From Mesorhizobium sp. B2-1-1 (GTDB lineage Bacteria > Pseudomonadota > Alphaproteobacteria > Rhizobiales > Rhizobiaceae): a stretch of DNA of 64,000 nucleotides. A model generated the notes under the pieces. That model had not been told where the DNA came from, did not search any database, and saw only the letters and a list, made by a program, of their open reading frames with translations. Shown one piece after another: positions 42,730 through 51,214 of the stretch. The DNA is taken from assembly GCF_006442975.2 (NCBI RefSeq), contig NZ_CP083955.1:310001-374000 (forward strand), given 5' to 3'. The position numbers and the translations under genes are program-made. Within the stretch, counting starts at the first letter, position 1, and the number at the start of each line of letters is the position of its first letter.

Positions 42730-43432
42730 CCCGTCTCATACTGCGTTAGCCCGAGCGCCATTTCCAACTCGGACTCATCGTCTGCCGGCCGAAAACCCGA
42801 GGATCGGCCCAGCGGTCAGGGACAGGGACAGGCAACCGCTGGGCCGATGGGAGCGTGCTCCTCCCGCCTGCAAGCTGCGAGAGGCAAGCCACCCTCCAGC
42901 ACTCGCTACCGCTCCCTGTATCATCGTGACGATCGGTTTACGCGCCACGCATTTCCGTTCACGCTCGTTCTTGGGCCATCTACTGAGCTGTGCCCGATAT
43001 TATTCCATTCCAATCGATCTTTTTGCCGCCCTTTGCGAAGCACCGTGGAATAAGATCCCTTGTTCGTCGGTATCTTCGGGTACTCGTCTAACCGCGTGTC
43101 CCTTACGAGGATGGTCATGCAACTTGGCGAGTTCACAGCAAACACCTTCGCCGCAGTCTTGGCGCTATGCGCTCTCGTCATCGTGTTTCTGGTAGCGGGA
43201 AGACCGCTCTTCCCGAGGCGTCAGGCGCGAATGGTTATCATTCTGCCTGCCGACTCGGATACCACAGCCGCAAGCCATTGCCGTGGGCGAGACGGGCTGC
43301 GGAAGCTGGGAGTATCGCTGCGAAGCTTCCGGCGCTCCAACTTCGGAAAGAGTACGTTGTTCGCGTCAAAGAAAAAGACCGACAAGGCCCCGAAGCGCAA
43401 AAACTGGGCAGGCGGTAAGTTCCGCGAGTTGG
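42730..43432. other. 700-bp stretch, one doubtful membrane ORF
   Basis: A plus frame from ~43114 (MQLGEFTANTFAAVLALCAL, then VIVFLVAGRPLFPRRQ) encodes one convincing hydrophobic helix, followed by a basic region. There is no ribosome site and the rest is low-complexity, so I do not call it a gene. Confidence 0.3.
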
Positions 43433-43642
43433 CTAACGGCCAAGCGGCTGCTTCGAGAGCAAAACCAACTCCGCCTCGTCGACCACACCTGCCATGTAAT
43501 TCGCGATAATTCGGGAGGCAATGAACTCGCGCTCATCCGGCGATGGGTTGCCTAGCTTAAGGTTGTGGAAAACCCGCCCAAGCAGTGCCAACTCAGATGC
43601 GTCGAAAATACCGGCCTCCGCCGCCTTTTGTTGAATTGGCAT
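43433..43642 (-). CDS. Hypothetical 69-aa protein
   Basis: MPIQQKAAEAGIFDASELAL, then LGRVFHNLKLGNPSPDEREF and IASRIIANYMAGVVDEAELV. It is soluble and helical. The pattern is seen in other small rhizobial proteins. GGGAG stands before the ATG at 43642. No function can be assigned. Confidence 0.6.
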   Translation of the reverse strand: MPIQQKAAEAGIFDASELALLGRVFHNLKLGNPSPDEREFIASRIIANYMAGVVDEAELVLLSKQPLGR

Positions 43643-43769
43643 GATTTTCTCCCGGGAATCCAACACCGAAAACATGCAGCAAGACCTCCGGCCGTGCAAG
43701 ACCTTCAAGGGCAGCGATCCTGGCCGAGATCACAATGGCCAGCGCTGGTTTTTCAGGAAACTTGCTTCG

Positions 43770-43907
43770 CGCCCAAAGAACTCCAGTCGGTACCAATGAG
43801 CTTGACCGCGCGGTTCTCGTTCCGGGATGCCGACCTCTCAAGCCAGCCGCCGAGCAAGCAACTGCATGCCCTCGTCATCTTCGGGTCCGCCGCCGTGCTC
43901 TCTCATC
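43770..43907 (-). pseudogene. Decayed paralogue of the 56-aa DUF3606-like gene
   Basis: The minus strand starts MREHGGGPEDDEGMQLLARR and stops after LA. Continuing in other frames gives EVGIPERE and then AVKLIGTDWSSLGAKQVS. The alignment with the intact gene at 21610-21780 (EDEGMRLLARRLAKEVGISE ... IKLIGPDWNSLL) is clear. At least two indels. The AGGAGG before the ATG is conserved. Confidence 0.65.
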
Positions 43908-44352
43908 GGAACCTCCTTTAGTCTCCGGACTTGCCGGAAGCGGCTTCGTTTCGCTGGGTGACTGAAGAGCCCGCCGGCGGGAGCCAGCGGGGCCCCTCGA
44001 TGGACTGCGAGTTCCTGCATCGAGGGCCACATGGCGCCATGCAGGAAGAGCTCGGCATCCTGGTTGCCTTCAGCAGGTAGAGCTATGCCTTAAAGGGACG
44101 AGGCGGCCTCAGAGTTCCGCGTCGTTCGATGGCCGAAGGGGAAGAGGAAGCAAAGAAAGAGCACTCCTCCGCGGCCAGGGCTATGATCATCCCATCGATT
44201 CTCTCAACCGTTTCTCTGCTCACTTGATCATGCCCATGAAGGCACTGACGCGCACGCTTCAGGTGTCGGCGTGCGGCCCGCGCTTCCGTCTTCCATCCCT
44301 GTCAGGCAGAGCCCAAAAAAAGGGATTTATTCCTCGTCTAGTCATTTCACTC
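43908..44352. other. Intergenic stretch upstream of the SOS-type cassette
   Basis: About 445 bases without a supported frame. The right end leads into the LexA-box promoter. Confidence 0.35.
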
Positions 44353-44381
44353 TTGACAGTTTTGTTCCATTTTTGTTCACT
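44353..44381 (+). promoter_or_regulatory. Promoter with LexA (SOS) box GTTC-N7-GTTC
   Basis: TTGACA (44353-44358) is followed after 17 bases by a weak -10 (TTCACT, 44376-44381). The alphaproteobacterial LexA operator GTTC-N7-GTTC occupies 44364-44378, inside the spacer and -10, so bound LexA would block the promoter. It lies 26 bases before the start of the first small gene of the cassette. Confidence 0.65.
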
Positions 44382-44406
44382 GTCCACGACATTAGGAGGC
44401 GTTCAG

Positions 44407-44587
44407 GTGGATTGCGTTGTGTCACTCGACAGCCGGCAAGAGGCTGCCCTTCAAGCCACCGTCGACAGGTTCGTTGCCGTACACAAGGGCGACGTTGATG
44501 AAGGCCCTCAAGGAAATGATCGTTCTCAACGGTTACCTTCAGGACCGCCTTGACGCGCGCTCGGCACCCCGCAGAGCAACCCGTTAG
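44407..44587 (+). pseudogene. Small prophage-like gene, 1-bp frameshift
   Basis: A GTG start seven bases after AGGAGG gives MDCVVSLDSRQEAALQATVD then RFVAVHKGDV. After one extra base (~44494-44497) the frame continues MKALKEMIVLNGYLQDRLDA then RSAPRRATR. The joined product (~60 aa) looks like small phage-type hypothetical proteins of rhizobia. It is the first gene behind the LexA box. Confidence 0.5.
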
Positions 44588-44599
44588 GAAAATACTGCA

Positions 44600-44809
44600 A
44601 TGGGCACGATGCACCTAGACGCCGAAACCAAAGCCGAACTACACGCGGAGGCGGAGAAGCTCATCGCCCGCTACGAAACGCCCCTTGAGACCGTAAAGGC
44701 GCTCATGGCTTACAACTGCGAGCTTGAGACACAGATCCTCGCCCTCGCTCACAGGCATCCGGGGCTCGTGGCGATCAGCTTCGATCCTACGCCGCCTGTG
44801 CTGGGGTGA
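44600..44809 (+). CDS. Hypothetical 69-aa small protein (prophage-like cassette)
   Basis: MGTMHLDAETKAELHAEAEK, then LIARYETPLETVKALMAYNC and ELETQILALAHRHPGLVAIS. It is helical and acidic. It starts 12 bases after the previous gene and lies in the cassette behind the LexA box. No family is recognised. Confidence 0.55.
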   Translation: MGTMHLDAETKAELHAEAEKLIARYETPLETVKALMAYNCELETQILALAHRHPGLVAISFDPTPPVLG

Positions 44810-44824
44810 GACAGACAACCCTCA

Positions 44825-45145
44825 ATGCATGACCTTATCGCTTTCATTGAGAGTAACTCTGCGCTGGTAGCGGCCAACCCGGCAGCCTTTGCCACGTTTG
44901 CCGTGCTGTTTGGAGGCGGCGGCTTCGCTGTTGGACGGTATTTGCTGACTGAGCGTATCGCCAATCTGGAAAGCCGAATTGCCAGACGCGACGAGGAAAT
45001 AGCGGACCTTAAGTCAAAGCACACAGCGCCAGAGCAAGGCGGCCTATCGGTGCCTCTATTCGAGATGACCGAGGTTCTGCCCCCTCCACCGCTCAACGTC
45101 CACCGGCTCTTGCTCCAGCCCAAAGAGGACCCCCATCTCAGATAA
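44825..45145 (+). CDS. Single-span membrane protein with coiled coil
   Basis: A 106-aa protein. It has an N-terminal periplasmic or short cytoplasmic start (MHDLIAFIESNSALVAANPA), one transmembrane helix (FATFAVLFGGGGFAVGRYLL) and a short coiled coil (ERIANLESRIARRDEEIADL). The layout resembles phage Rz-like or phage membrane accessory proteins, but I claim no homology. It is part of the same cassette. Confidence 0.55.
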   Translation: MHDLIAFIESNSALVAANPAAFATFAVLFGGGGFAVGRYLLTERIANLESRIARRDEEIADLKSKHTAPEQGGLSVPLFEMTEVLPPPPLNVHRLLLQPKEDPHLR

Positions 45146-45149
45146 CCTG

Positions 45150-45388
45150 ATGCCGCAACATAAAGCCCCGAAGCTAATCGTCGTCACCGCCTTTGGCCGC
45201 GATGAGACTGGCGACCTCCGGCCTGTCTTCGGACCAGCCGACTGGAGATCGGGCGATATGGACCGCAAGGACTTGGCGGGGAACCATGCCGGCGTCATTG
45301 CGAGGTCGCGTGAAGCCAACCCGGTACTGCGCGAATACGGGAGCCGACGACGCTGTTTGTGGGTGGCGACGTGCCAGACATGGAGTAA
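45150..45388 (+). pseudogene. Prophage-type hypothetical gene, 1-bp deletion
   Basis: MPQHKAPKLIVVTAFGRDET then GDLRPVFGPADWRSGDM ... HAGVIARSREANPVLREYG is in frame. After a missing G (GGGG to GGG near 45342) the end EPTTLFVGGDVPDME continues in another frame. The REANP-x-LGEYG ... GDVPDME ending is a pattern I associate with small hypothetical proteins of rhizobial prophages. As given, the C-terminus is replaced by SRRRCLWVATCQTWSKL. Confidence 0.6.
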
Positions 45389-45397
45389 GCTATAGTC

Positions 45398-45643
45398 TCA
45401 ACCGCTGGCAAGCAGCTTGCCTCCCTCCTCAGCAGCGGCAATGAACGCCTGGCGGACATCCTCAGGTGTCATGTCGCCAGCCAAACAGGACAGGCAGGCG
45501 CGTACCGCAAGGTCCCATTTGGGGCCGCGATCGTTCCACCCCATGAGCTCCCGAGCTGCACCCTCGACGTTGTTGCAGCTATACGTCATGCCAGGCTTGC
45601 CAGTCCTGATAGAGACCGGGGGATTGAACCAATGGAGGCTCAT
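45398..45643 (-). CDS. DUF982 protein
   Basis: An 81-aa protein. FNPPVSIRTGKPGMTYSCNN, then VEGAARELMGWNDRGPKWDL and MTPEDVRQAFIAAAEEGGKL match DUF982, a small-protein family nearly restricted to Rhizobiales. The ATG overlaps the stop of the 34-aa frame upstream. It converges on the prophage-like cassette. Confidence 0.85.
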   Translation of the reverse strand: MSLHWFNPPVSIRTGKPGMTYSCNNVEGAARELMGWNDRGPKWDLAVRACLSCLAGDMTPEDVRQAFIAAAEEGGKLLASG

Positions 45644-45744
45644 AAAGGCTCTCTGAGGTCGAACAGGACGAACTGGCCGCGAAACTTGGCTTCGTTCATG
45701 ATGATCTCGACCAATTCACCGTCGGTCTCTTGTACTCTTGGCAT
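45640..45744 (-). CDS. 34-aa leader-like peptide upstream of DUF982
   Basis: MPRVQETDGELVEIIMNEAK, then FRGQFVLFDLREPL and stop. Its TGA overlaps the ATG of DUF982 (ATGA), the arrangement of coupled genes. It is too short for gene finders. No family known. Confidence 0.4.
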   Translation of the reverse strand: MPRVQETDGELVEIIMNEAKFRGQFVLFDLREPL

Positions 45745-45786
45745 GAATGGCTCCGACGGCGCGCCTCTGCGCCGGGCAAAGATCGC

Positions 45787-47241
45787 CTAGAAATAGCCGA
45801 GGATGGATTTGACCTCCAGATATTCCAGCATGCCCTCGATCCCATATTCGCGTCCGTTTCCGGACTGCTTGAAACCGCCAAACGGCGCGTGCGGATCCCA
45901 GGCCGGGTAGTTGAGATGCACCTGACCGGAGCGAATGCGCGATGCGACGTCTCTGACGGCGTCCATATCATTGCCCTGCACATGGGCTCCCAGACCATAG
46001 ACCGTGTCATTGGCAATGCTGACGGCCTCATCAACTGTGTCGTAGGGGATGATGCAGAGAACTGGACCGAAAACCTCTTCCTGTGCAATGCGCATGTTAG
46101 TGCGCACGGCCGAAAAGATCGTCGGCTTCACATAGAGGCCGACGTTCAGATCGTGTGCACGACCAGGTCCGCCGATGACGACCTTGGCGCCTTCCGATAT
46201 GCCGACGCCGATCATGGTTTGGATGCGGTCGAATTGGGCACGATTGGCGATCGCACCGTGAGTGGTGGCTTCGCAAAGAGGATCGCCAATGACGATCTGG
46301 GCCGCGACCCTCTTGGCGATTGCCTCAATCTCGGTGAGCAGCGGACGTGGCACGATCATGCGTGTCGGAGCGCTGCATGACTGGCCGAGATTGCGGAAGG
46401 CGGCGGCTATGCCCAGGGAAACGGCGCGGTCGAGATCGGCGTCCGGCAGGATCACGTTGGGCGACTTGCCGCCGAGCTCCTGCGCGACACGCTTGACCGT
46501 CGGCGCTGCCGCCTGGGCCACCGCAATGCCCGCGCGGGTGGACCCGGTAATGGAGATCATGTCGACATCGGGATGGGAGGCGAGACAAGCACCTACGCCC
46601 GGACCATCACCCTGCACGAGGTTGAAAACGCCGGCAGGGAAGCCGGCTTCCTCGATCGCCTCGGCGAACAGCAGAGCGTCCAGGGGAGAAAGCTCGCTCG
46701 GCTTCAACACGACCGTGCAGCCTGCCGCGAGCGCGGGCGAAACCTTGGCGGTGATCTGGTAAAGGGGCCAATTCCATGGCGTGATCAAGGCGCAGACACC
46801 GATCGGTTCGTGGGTGACGGCGGTTTGGCCCCGCTGCTTGACGAAGGGAAAGGCTGTCACCACATCGCGAGCGACCTTGATATGCGCGATCGCCAGCGGC
46901 ACCTGGGCGGTGCGCGCATATCCAATCGCCGCGCCCATTTCGAGGGTGAGGCATTGCGCAAGCAGTTCACTGCGCGCCTCGACCAGCGCCTGCAGGCGGT
47001 CGAGCAGACCGGCACGATATTCCGGCGTGGTCCGGCTCCAGGCGGCGAATGCCCGGCGGGCCGTTGCAACGGCCGCATCCACGTCCAAGCTGTTTCCGAG
47101 CGGAAACCGAGCCACAACCTCTTCGGTGGAGGGGTTCACCACCAAGCCCTTGGCGGTGCCGCGTGGCTCGGCCCATCGACCGTCGATGAAGAACTTGTCC
47201 AGGTGGCCGTTGCGCGACAGATGTTCGAGGGGCGGGATCAC
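45787..47241 (-). CDS. NAD(P)-dependent aldehyde dehydrogenase
   Basis: A 484-aa ALDH-superfamily enzyme. N-anchor ITPWNWPLYQI, cofactor region TVVLKPSELSPLDALLFAEA, ITGSTRAGIAV, catalytic Glu in AQELGGKSPNVIL, catalytic Cys in NLGQSCSAPTRM, and the EEVFGPVL and PFGGFKQSGNGREYG blocks are all intact. It oxidises an aldehyde to an acid. Given the amine and amino-acid oxidases around it, its substrate may be the aldehyde they release. It overlaps the short FAD-oxidase-tail frame upstream by four bases. Confidence 0.92.
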   Translation of the reverse strand: MIPPLEHLSRNGHLDKFFIDGRWAEPRGTAKGLVVNPSTEEVVARFPLGNSLDVDAAVATARRAFAAWSRTTPEYRAGLLDRLQALVEARSELLAQCLTLEMGAAIGYARTAQVPLAIAHIKVARDVVTAFPFVKQRGQTAVTHEPIGVCALITPWNWPLYQITAKVSPALAAGCTVVLKPSELSPLDALLFAEAIEEAGFPAGVFNLVQGDGPGVGACLASHPDVDMISITGSTRAGIAVAQAAAPTVKRVAQELGGKSPNVILPDADLDRAVSLGIAAAFRNLGQSCSAPTRMIVPRPLLTEIEAIAKRVAAQIVIGDPLCEATTHGAIANRAQFDRIQTMIGVGISEGAKVVIGGPGRAHDLNVGLYVKPTIFSAVRTNMRIAQEEVFGPVLCIIPYDTVDEAVSIANDTVYGLGAHVQGNDMDAVRDVASRIRSGQVHLNYPAWDPHAPFGGFKQSGNGREYGIEGMLEYLEVKSILGYF

Positions 47242-47429
47242 GCGACAAGATCCTTAATACGGGAATAGGCACCCAGAACCGGCAGGAACCAGGGGCGCCC
47301 GAAATAGCCGGGTATCGCTGGCCATTCGAAATCCTTCCAGAGGTTCAGGTCGGGGCGCCCATCCATGACATCAGTCATGGTGCTGCCTATCAGCGTCGAC
47401 TTATCCAACCAGTAAGAGGCAAATTTCAT
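47238..47429 (-). pseudogene. C-terminal tail of an FAD-dependent oxidoreductase
   Basis: A 63-aa frame: YWLDKSTLIGSTMTDVMDGR, then PDLNLWKDFEWPAIPGYFGR and PWFLPVLGAYSRIKDLVA. The GRPWFLP-x-x-GAY-RIKD ending is the C-terminus of DAO-family amine oxidases such as those at 51215 and 53482. The FAD domain is absent, so it is most likely a 5'-truncated remnant that still overlaps the ALDH start (ATGA). A functional small protein is less likely. Confidence 0.5.
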
Positions 47430-47486
47430 TTTCTTGACCGCCAGTGCTGATTAGAGTGGGCTCGTCCGAGGCGTGTGTTCGCGCGT

Positions 47487-48665
47487 CTACCAGCCGCGCA
47501 TCCGCTCCCAACGCGTTTCAATCTTGGGGCTGTCCCCGTTGACGACGCTGTAGAAGTCATGCTGGGCAGCCATCGCGCACGCATGGTTGGGCAGGATCCG
47601 GACCCGAGACCCGAGCGGCAGTTCGGGCATGGATTTCCCGGAACCGGCACGAATGGAGAGGATACCGTGTTCCTGGCTGGCCTGGGCCACAATCACATCT
47701 TCAAGCACGCGCCCCTTTTCGTCGCAGACCACGCCGTAACCCTGGTCGATCTGCTGGTTTGCGGTTCCCCGGTCGCGCGATAGCGCCATCCACCCAGCGT
47801 CAACCAGCACCCATCCATTTTCCGGCTTGGAGCCGATAACGGTGGCTAAAACGGAAATTGCGAGATCGTCGCGGTCGCAGACGCCAACCCCATGCTGGAC
47901 GAGATCGAAGAACATGTAGACGCCGGCGCGCAGCTCCGTGACACCCTCCAGGTTCTGGGCGAAATGCGCTGTCGGCGTCGAGCCGACGCTGACGACCGGA
48001 CAGGCGTGGCCATAAGCGCGCAGGATTTCAGCGGCGCGCACGGCGGCTGAACGCTCGTTCTCCGCTGCCTTGACCAGCGCATTGGGTGTGTTCAAGCCGT
48101 AGGATTCGCCCGCGTGAGCGAGAACGCCGACGAGCTTGGCACCGGCAGCGACAACCCTGTTGGCCACGTCGAGCAATCTTGGGTCGTCCTGCCTCAAGCC
48201 ACCGCGATGGTAGTCGCAGTCCAGTTCGATGAGGACCGAGGGCGTCATGCCGGTGGCTTCGCGCACTCGGGCCAGGGCGTCGGCCTGGTCCACGCAATCG
48301 AGAAGCAGCTTCACATCGGCGCCGGTACGGCGACAAAGCTCCATGGCGCGCCTTGCCGAAGCCGGCGAGATGCCGACGGCATAGGTGATGTCGCGAAAGC
48401 CGTGGTCCGCGAAATACGCCGCCTCGGCGACGGTCGAGACCGTGATGGGACCGGGTCCCTGTGGAAACACGTCGCAAGCGACGTCGATGCTCTTGGCCGT
48501 CTTCATGTGCGGACGCAGCACCACGCCGAGCTTCTTGGCGCGTTCAGCGAGGCGTTGAATGTTGCGTCCGAGCCGTCCGCGGTCCAGCAGCAGGGTCGGC
48601 GTCACAAGGGCGTCGATACTCTTCGCCGTCGCGCTCCCTGATAGATTTGCCGCCCTATTGTCCAT
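47487..48665 (-). CDS. D-threonine aldolase/D-serine dehydratase-like PLP enzyme
   Basis: A 392-aa fold-type III PLP enzyme (alanine racemase N-terminal barrel plus DSD1-type domain). The PLP lysine is in VLRPHMKTAKSIDV. The C-terminal metal site is suggested by RILPNHACAMAAQHD (His and Cys). Such enzymes cleave or dehydrate D-3-hydroxy amino acids (D-threonine, D-serine, beta-hydroxyaspartate). The exact substrate is open. It lies in the minus-strand group with the ALDH and the GNAT protein. Confidence 0.85.
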   Translation of the reverse strand: MDNRAANLSGSATAKSIDALVTPTLLLDRGRLGRNIQRLAERAKKLGVVLRPHMKTAKSIDVACDVFPQGPGPITVSTVAEAAYFADHGFRDITYAVGISPASARRAMELCRRTGADVKLLLDCVDQADALARVREATGMTPSVLIELDCDYHRGGLRQDDPRLLDVANRVVAAGAKLVGVLAHAGESYGLNTPNALVKAAENERSAAVRAAEILRAYGHACPVVSVGSTPTAHFAQNLEGVTELRAGVYMFFDLVQHGVGVCDRDDLAISVLATVIGSKPENGWVLVDAGWMALSRDRGTANQQIDQGYGVVCDEKGRVLEDVIVAQASQEHGILSIRAGSGKSMPELPLGSRVRILPNHACAMAAQHDFYSVVNGDSPKIETRWERMRGW

Positions 48666-48676
48666 GACCTTGTTTC

Positions 48677-49540
48677 CTAAATGAACGACTGGTTTGCCAA
48701 TGCGTACATGTGGGCCAGCCCGTCAGAAACGGGTCGTTGCCCTTTGACCATAGCGGTGGCACTGCCGGTCCGCTTGAGGCCGAGGCTCTCAAGCCAGTCG
48801 CCCAATCCATCCTCGGCATAGACGTCGATGCGAACGAATTGATCGCGAAGCTTCGAAAGCTGGGCCAGGATCAGAAGCCGCGCGTCCTCCACGCTTTCGG
48901 CCGCACAGGGGCCGACAACATAGCCGCGCCCGAACTTCCTGGCGATGGCGTAGCCGGCAACCCGCCCCGCGCGCTCGATAACGACGACCTTGCCCGCATC
49001 GGCGAGCGCAGCCACCATCGCCGTCCGGGGCATGCCGGTGGCCCGTTCGTCGAAGGCCTGGATTGCCGCGAGGTCTAAGACCGTCGCCTGACGGATGTCA
49101 GGGGTCGTCTGCGTCACGGCAACAGTCAGCGGGCCCTGGTGCTGAAGTACAGTGCCCCAGGCAGTGAAGCCACGCCGTTTATAGAGCGCGAGCCCCTCTT
49201 CGGTCGAATTGAGCAGCACGTGGCGCCCCTGTGTAGCCGCAAGCAATCCATCAAAGAGCCGGGAGCCGTTGCCGCCGCCTTGCGCGGAGCCGGTGACGAT
49301 GATCATTCCGGCGGAAGCATAGGTCGGTCCGTAGCTCCAGGACATGGCCGTGCCGATCACGTGTCCTCCCCGCTCCAGGACCAGACCATTTCCAACCATT
49401 GCGGCAAATTCCCAATCCTCCAGGCGATAGGGCCAGCCCATCTCCTGCGACAGCTTCAACGCGCCCGGCAAATGGCGGGGCTCCAATTTCATCAGCTCCA
49501 TCTGGTTGCTGACGATGTCTGTGCCATGCTCAATTGCCAT
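48677..49540 (-). CDS. Double-GNAT N-acetyltransferase
   Basis: A 287-aa protein from ATG 49540 (MAIEHGTDIVSNQMELMKLE). The first GNAT domain (LPGALKLSQEMGWPYRLEDW ... GSAQGGGNGSRLFDGLL, the Q/RxxGxG-type acetyl-CoA loop) is followed by a second, smaller domain (VLDLAAIQAFDERATGMPRT onward) of the Acetyltransf_18 type. Its 3' end is 11 bases before the PLP enzyme. The frame is open to 49705, but homologues start near MELMKLEPRHL. The acceptor is unknown, possibly the amino acid handled by the locus. Confidence 0.82.
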   Translation of the reverse strand: MAIEHGTDIVSNQMELMKLEPRHLPGALKLSQEMGWPYRLEDWEFAAMVGNGLVLERGGHVIGTAMSWSYGPTYASAGMIIVTGSAQGGGNGSRLFDGLLAATQGRHVLLNSTEEGLALYKRRGFTAWGTVLQHQGPLTVAVTQTTPDIRQATVLDLAAIQAFDERATGMPRTAMVAALADAGKVVVIERAGRVAGYAIARKFGRGYVVGPCAAESVEDARLLILAQLSKLRDQFVRIDVYAEDGLGDWLESLGLKRTGSATAMVKGQRPVSDGLAHMYALANQSFI

Positions 49541-49837
49541 AAGTGCAACGCTGTCATTCGATCCAGGATTGAAGTCGCACCTTAGAGTGGCGTCCGGCGG
49601 ACAGATTTCGCTGCTGTTTTGCGCTTTCAATTCAGCGGGATTGTTCGTTTTAAGCAGTTCCTCGGCATCCCAAATTGCGCAAATCAGGCGAGGACTATCG
49701 GGCACCTAGAATCGCTCCGCCTGGTTGCCCTGCGATCGGCTGAGGTCCGCATCGTTCGCCGTGGGGTGCGATTTCAGCCTCGGTAACGCCGTAGCTGCAA
49801 CCAGCGATAAACGACTGACGCACATGGGGAACTTTGG

Positions 49838-50776
49838 ATGATCTACATCAGCGAGGAGGAATCGGCCGCCCTTGTCACGCATGAGCTTGCTTTCGAGGCG
49901 GCGCGGGAGGCTTTCGTGGCAGCAGCGTCGCGGCGGAGCTGGATCTTTCCCGCTGTTCTCGGGCGCACACAGGAGGCAACCAATACCTTCTCAATCAAAT
50001 CCGGTTCGTCGGATGACCTAACCGGGGTGAAAATTGGCTCCTTCTGGTCGGGCAACCCGGCACGTGGCCTTCCCCGCCACAACTCCACAATCGTGCTGCT
50101 CGATCAGCATTCAGGTCGGCTCCGCGCCGTTATCGAGGCTGGGAAGGTCAACGCCTACAGGACGGCCGCAGCCGACGCGGTTGCTGCCGATTTCCTTGCG
50201 CGCAAGCAAGCCAAGGTCCTGGCGATATTCGGCGCCGGCAATCAGGCGGGCTTCGAAGTGATGGCGCTGGCACGCATCCGCCCAATCGAAACCGTGCTGG
50301 TCGTCGCCCGGCCTTCACCACGGCGCGACGCTCTTCTCGATCAGATCGCGAGAAGGGGCCTGGACGCGCGCGCTGCCTTGCCCGAAGAAGCCGTCCGCGC
50401 AGCCGACATCGTGGTCACAGTGACACCCTCACGCGAAGCCCTGTTCGATTCCGCTTGGGTGGGACCCGGAACCCATATCGTCAGCATGGGGTCGGATGCT
50501 CCGGGCAAGTGCGAATTGCCGAGAGAACTATTTCCCAGAGCACGTCTCTTTTGTGATCTGCTTTCCCAGTCCGTCCAGATCGGCGAGTTCCAACACGTGC
50601 TCGACGAGATCGATGCCGGCGTGCATGCGATAACACCAATCGGCGACGTCATTGAAAGGCGTGCCCCCGGACGCCGCTTCGACTATGAAATCACTGTCTT
50701 CGACAGTTCCGGTATCTCTCTCCAGGATCTCTACATGGCCAACGCGCTGATCCGCGCGAAAGCGTCCCACCACTGA
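49838..50776 (+). CDS. Ornithine cyclodeaminase/mu-crystallin family enzyme
   Basis: A 312-aa NAD(P)-binding enzyme. MIYISEEESAALVTHELAFE begins the substrate domain, KVNAYRTAAADAVAADFLAR follows, and the Rossmann motif is AIFGAGNQAGFEVMALARIR. The family includes ornithine cyclodeaminase, ketimine and pyrroline-2-carboxylate reductases, alanine dehydrogenase and iminosuccinate reductase, so the reaction cannot be fixed from sequence. It is the only plus-strand gene of the catabolic locus and diverges from the GNAT gene over a short interval that should hold both promoters. Confidence 0.88.
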   Translation: MIYISEEESAALVTHELAFEAAREAFVAAASRRSWIFPAVLGRTQEATNTFSIKSGSSDDLTGVKIGSFWSGNPARGLPRHNSTIVLLDQHSGRLRAVIEAGKVNAYRTAAADAVAADFLARKQAKVLAIFGAGNQAGFEVMALARIRPIETVLVVARPSPRRDALLDQIARRGLDARAALPEEAVRAADIVVTVTPSREALFDSAWVGPGTHIVSMGSDAPGKCELPRELFPRARLFCDLLSQSVQIGEFQHVLDEIDAGVHAITPIGDVIERRAPGRRFDYEITVFDSSGISLQDLYMANALIRAKASHH

Positions 50777-51120
50777 CCGCCTTCACACCGGCAGATCCCA
50801 GCCGACGAATTTTTCCGCTGCACTGGAAAAGACCTTTACAGCCGAGCCGTGGTTCATGGCGCCGCATGGAGCTCAAGACTCCGGTCCACCGCCAACGACC
50901 GAATGGCAACCAAGTCCCAGATTCGATAGCCTGAGTGAGAAACCAGCGTCATCGTCGCCATCAGAATTCTGCCATGGACGTTCGTGCCGTAGATCGCCCC
51001 CTTGAGGCTAGTCCCAACCAATGGCCGCGTGTGGAGATGTAGTGCATGTGATGGTCTTCGTTGGAGACGCGATCATTCAGCCGGGCCGCAGCGCCGCATG
51101 GTCAATGGGCCGCCAGCTTT
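50777..51120. other. Intergenic stretch, nothing recognised
   Basis: About 340 bases between converging genes. I see no gene and no T-tract hairpin. Confidence 0.3.
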
Positions 51121-51210
51121 AGCCGTCAGCGTTGGGCCCGCCACCAGGCGATCTTGTCCTGCAGGCCATAGCGGCGCTTGTTGGTGCGCGTCAGGCCTGA
51201 CTTCCCACTG
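51121..51210 (-). pseudogene. C-terminal scar of a PuuB-like oxidase
   Basis: The minus frame ends NKRRYGLQDKIAWWRAQR and stop. It is nearly the same as the end of the intact oxidase at 53482 (QGYRLQDRIAFWRASR stop), with matching DNA around the stop (GCCGTCAGCG in the plus strand at both places). So a second copy of that gene once ended here. Confidence 0.55.
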
Positions 51211-51214
51211 ATCT

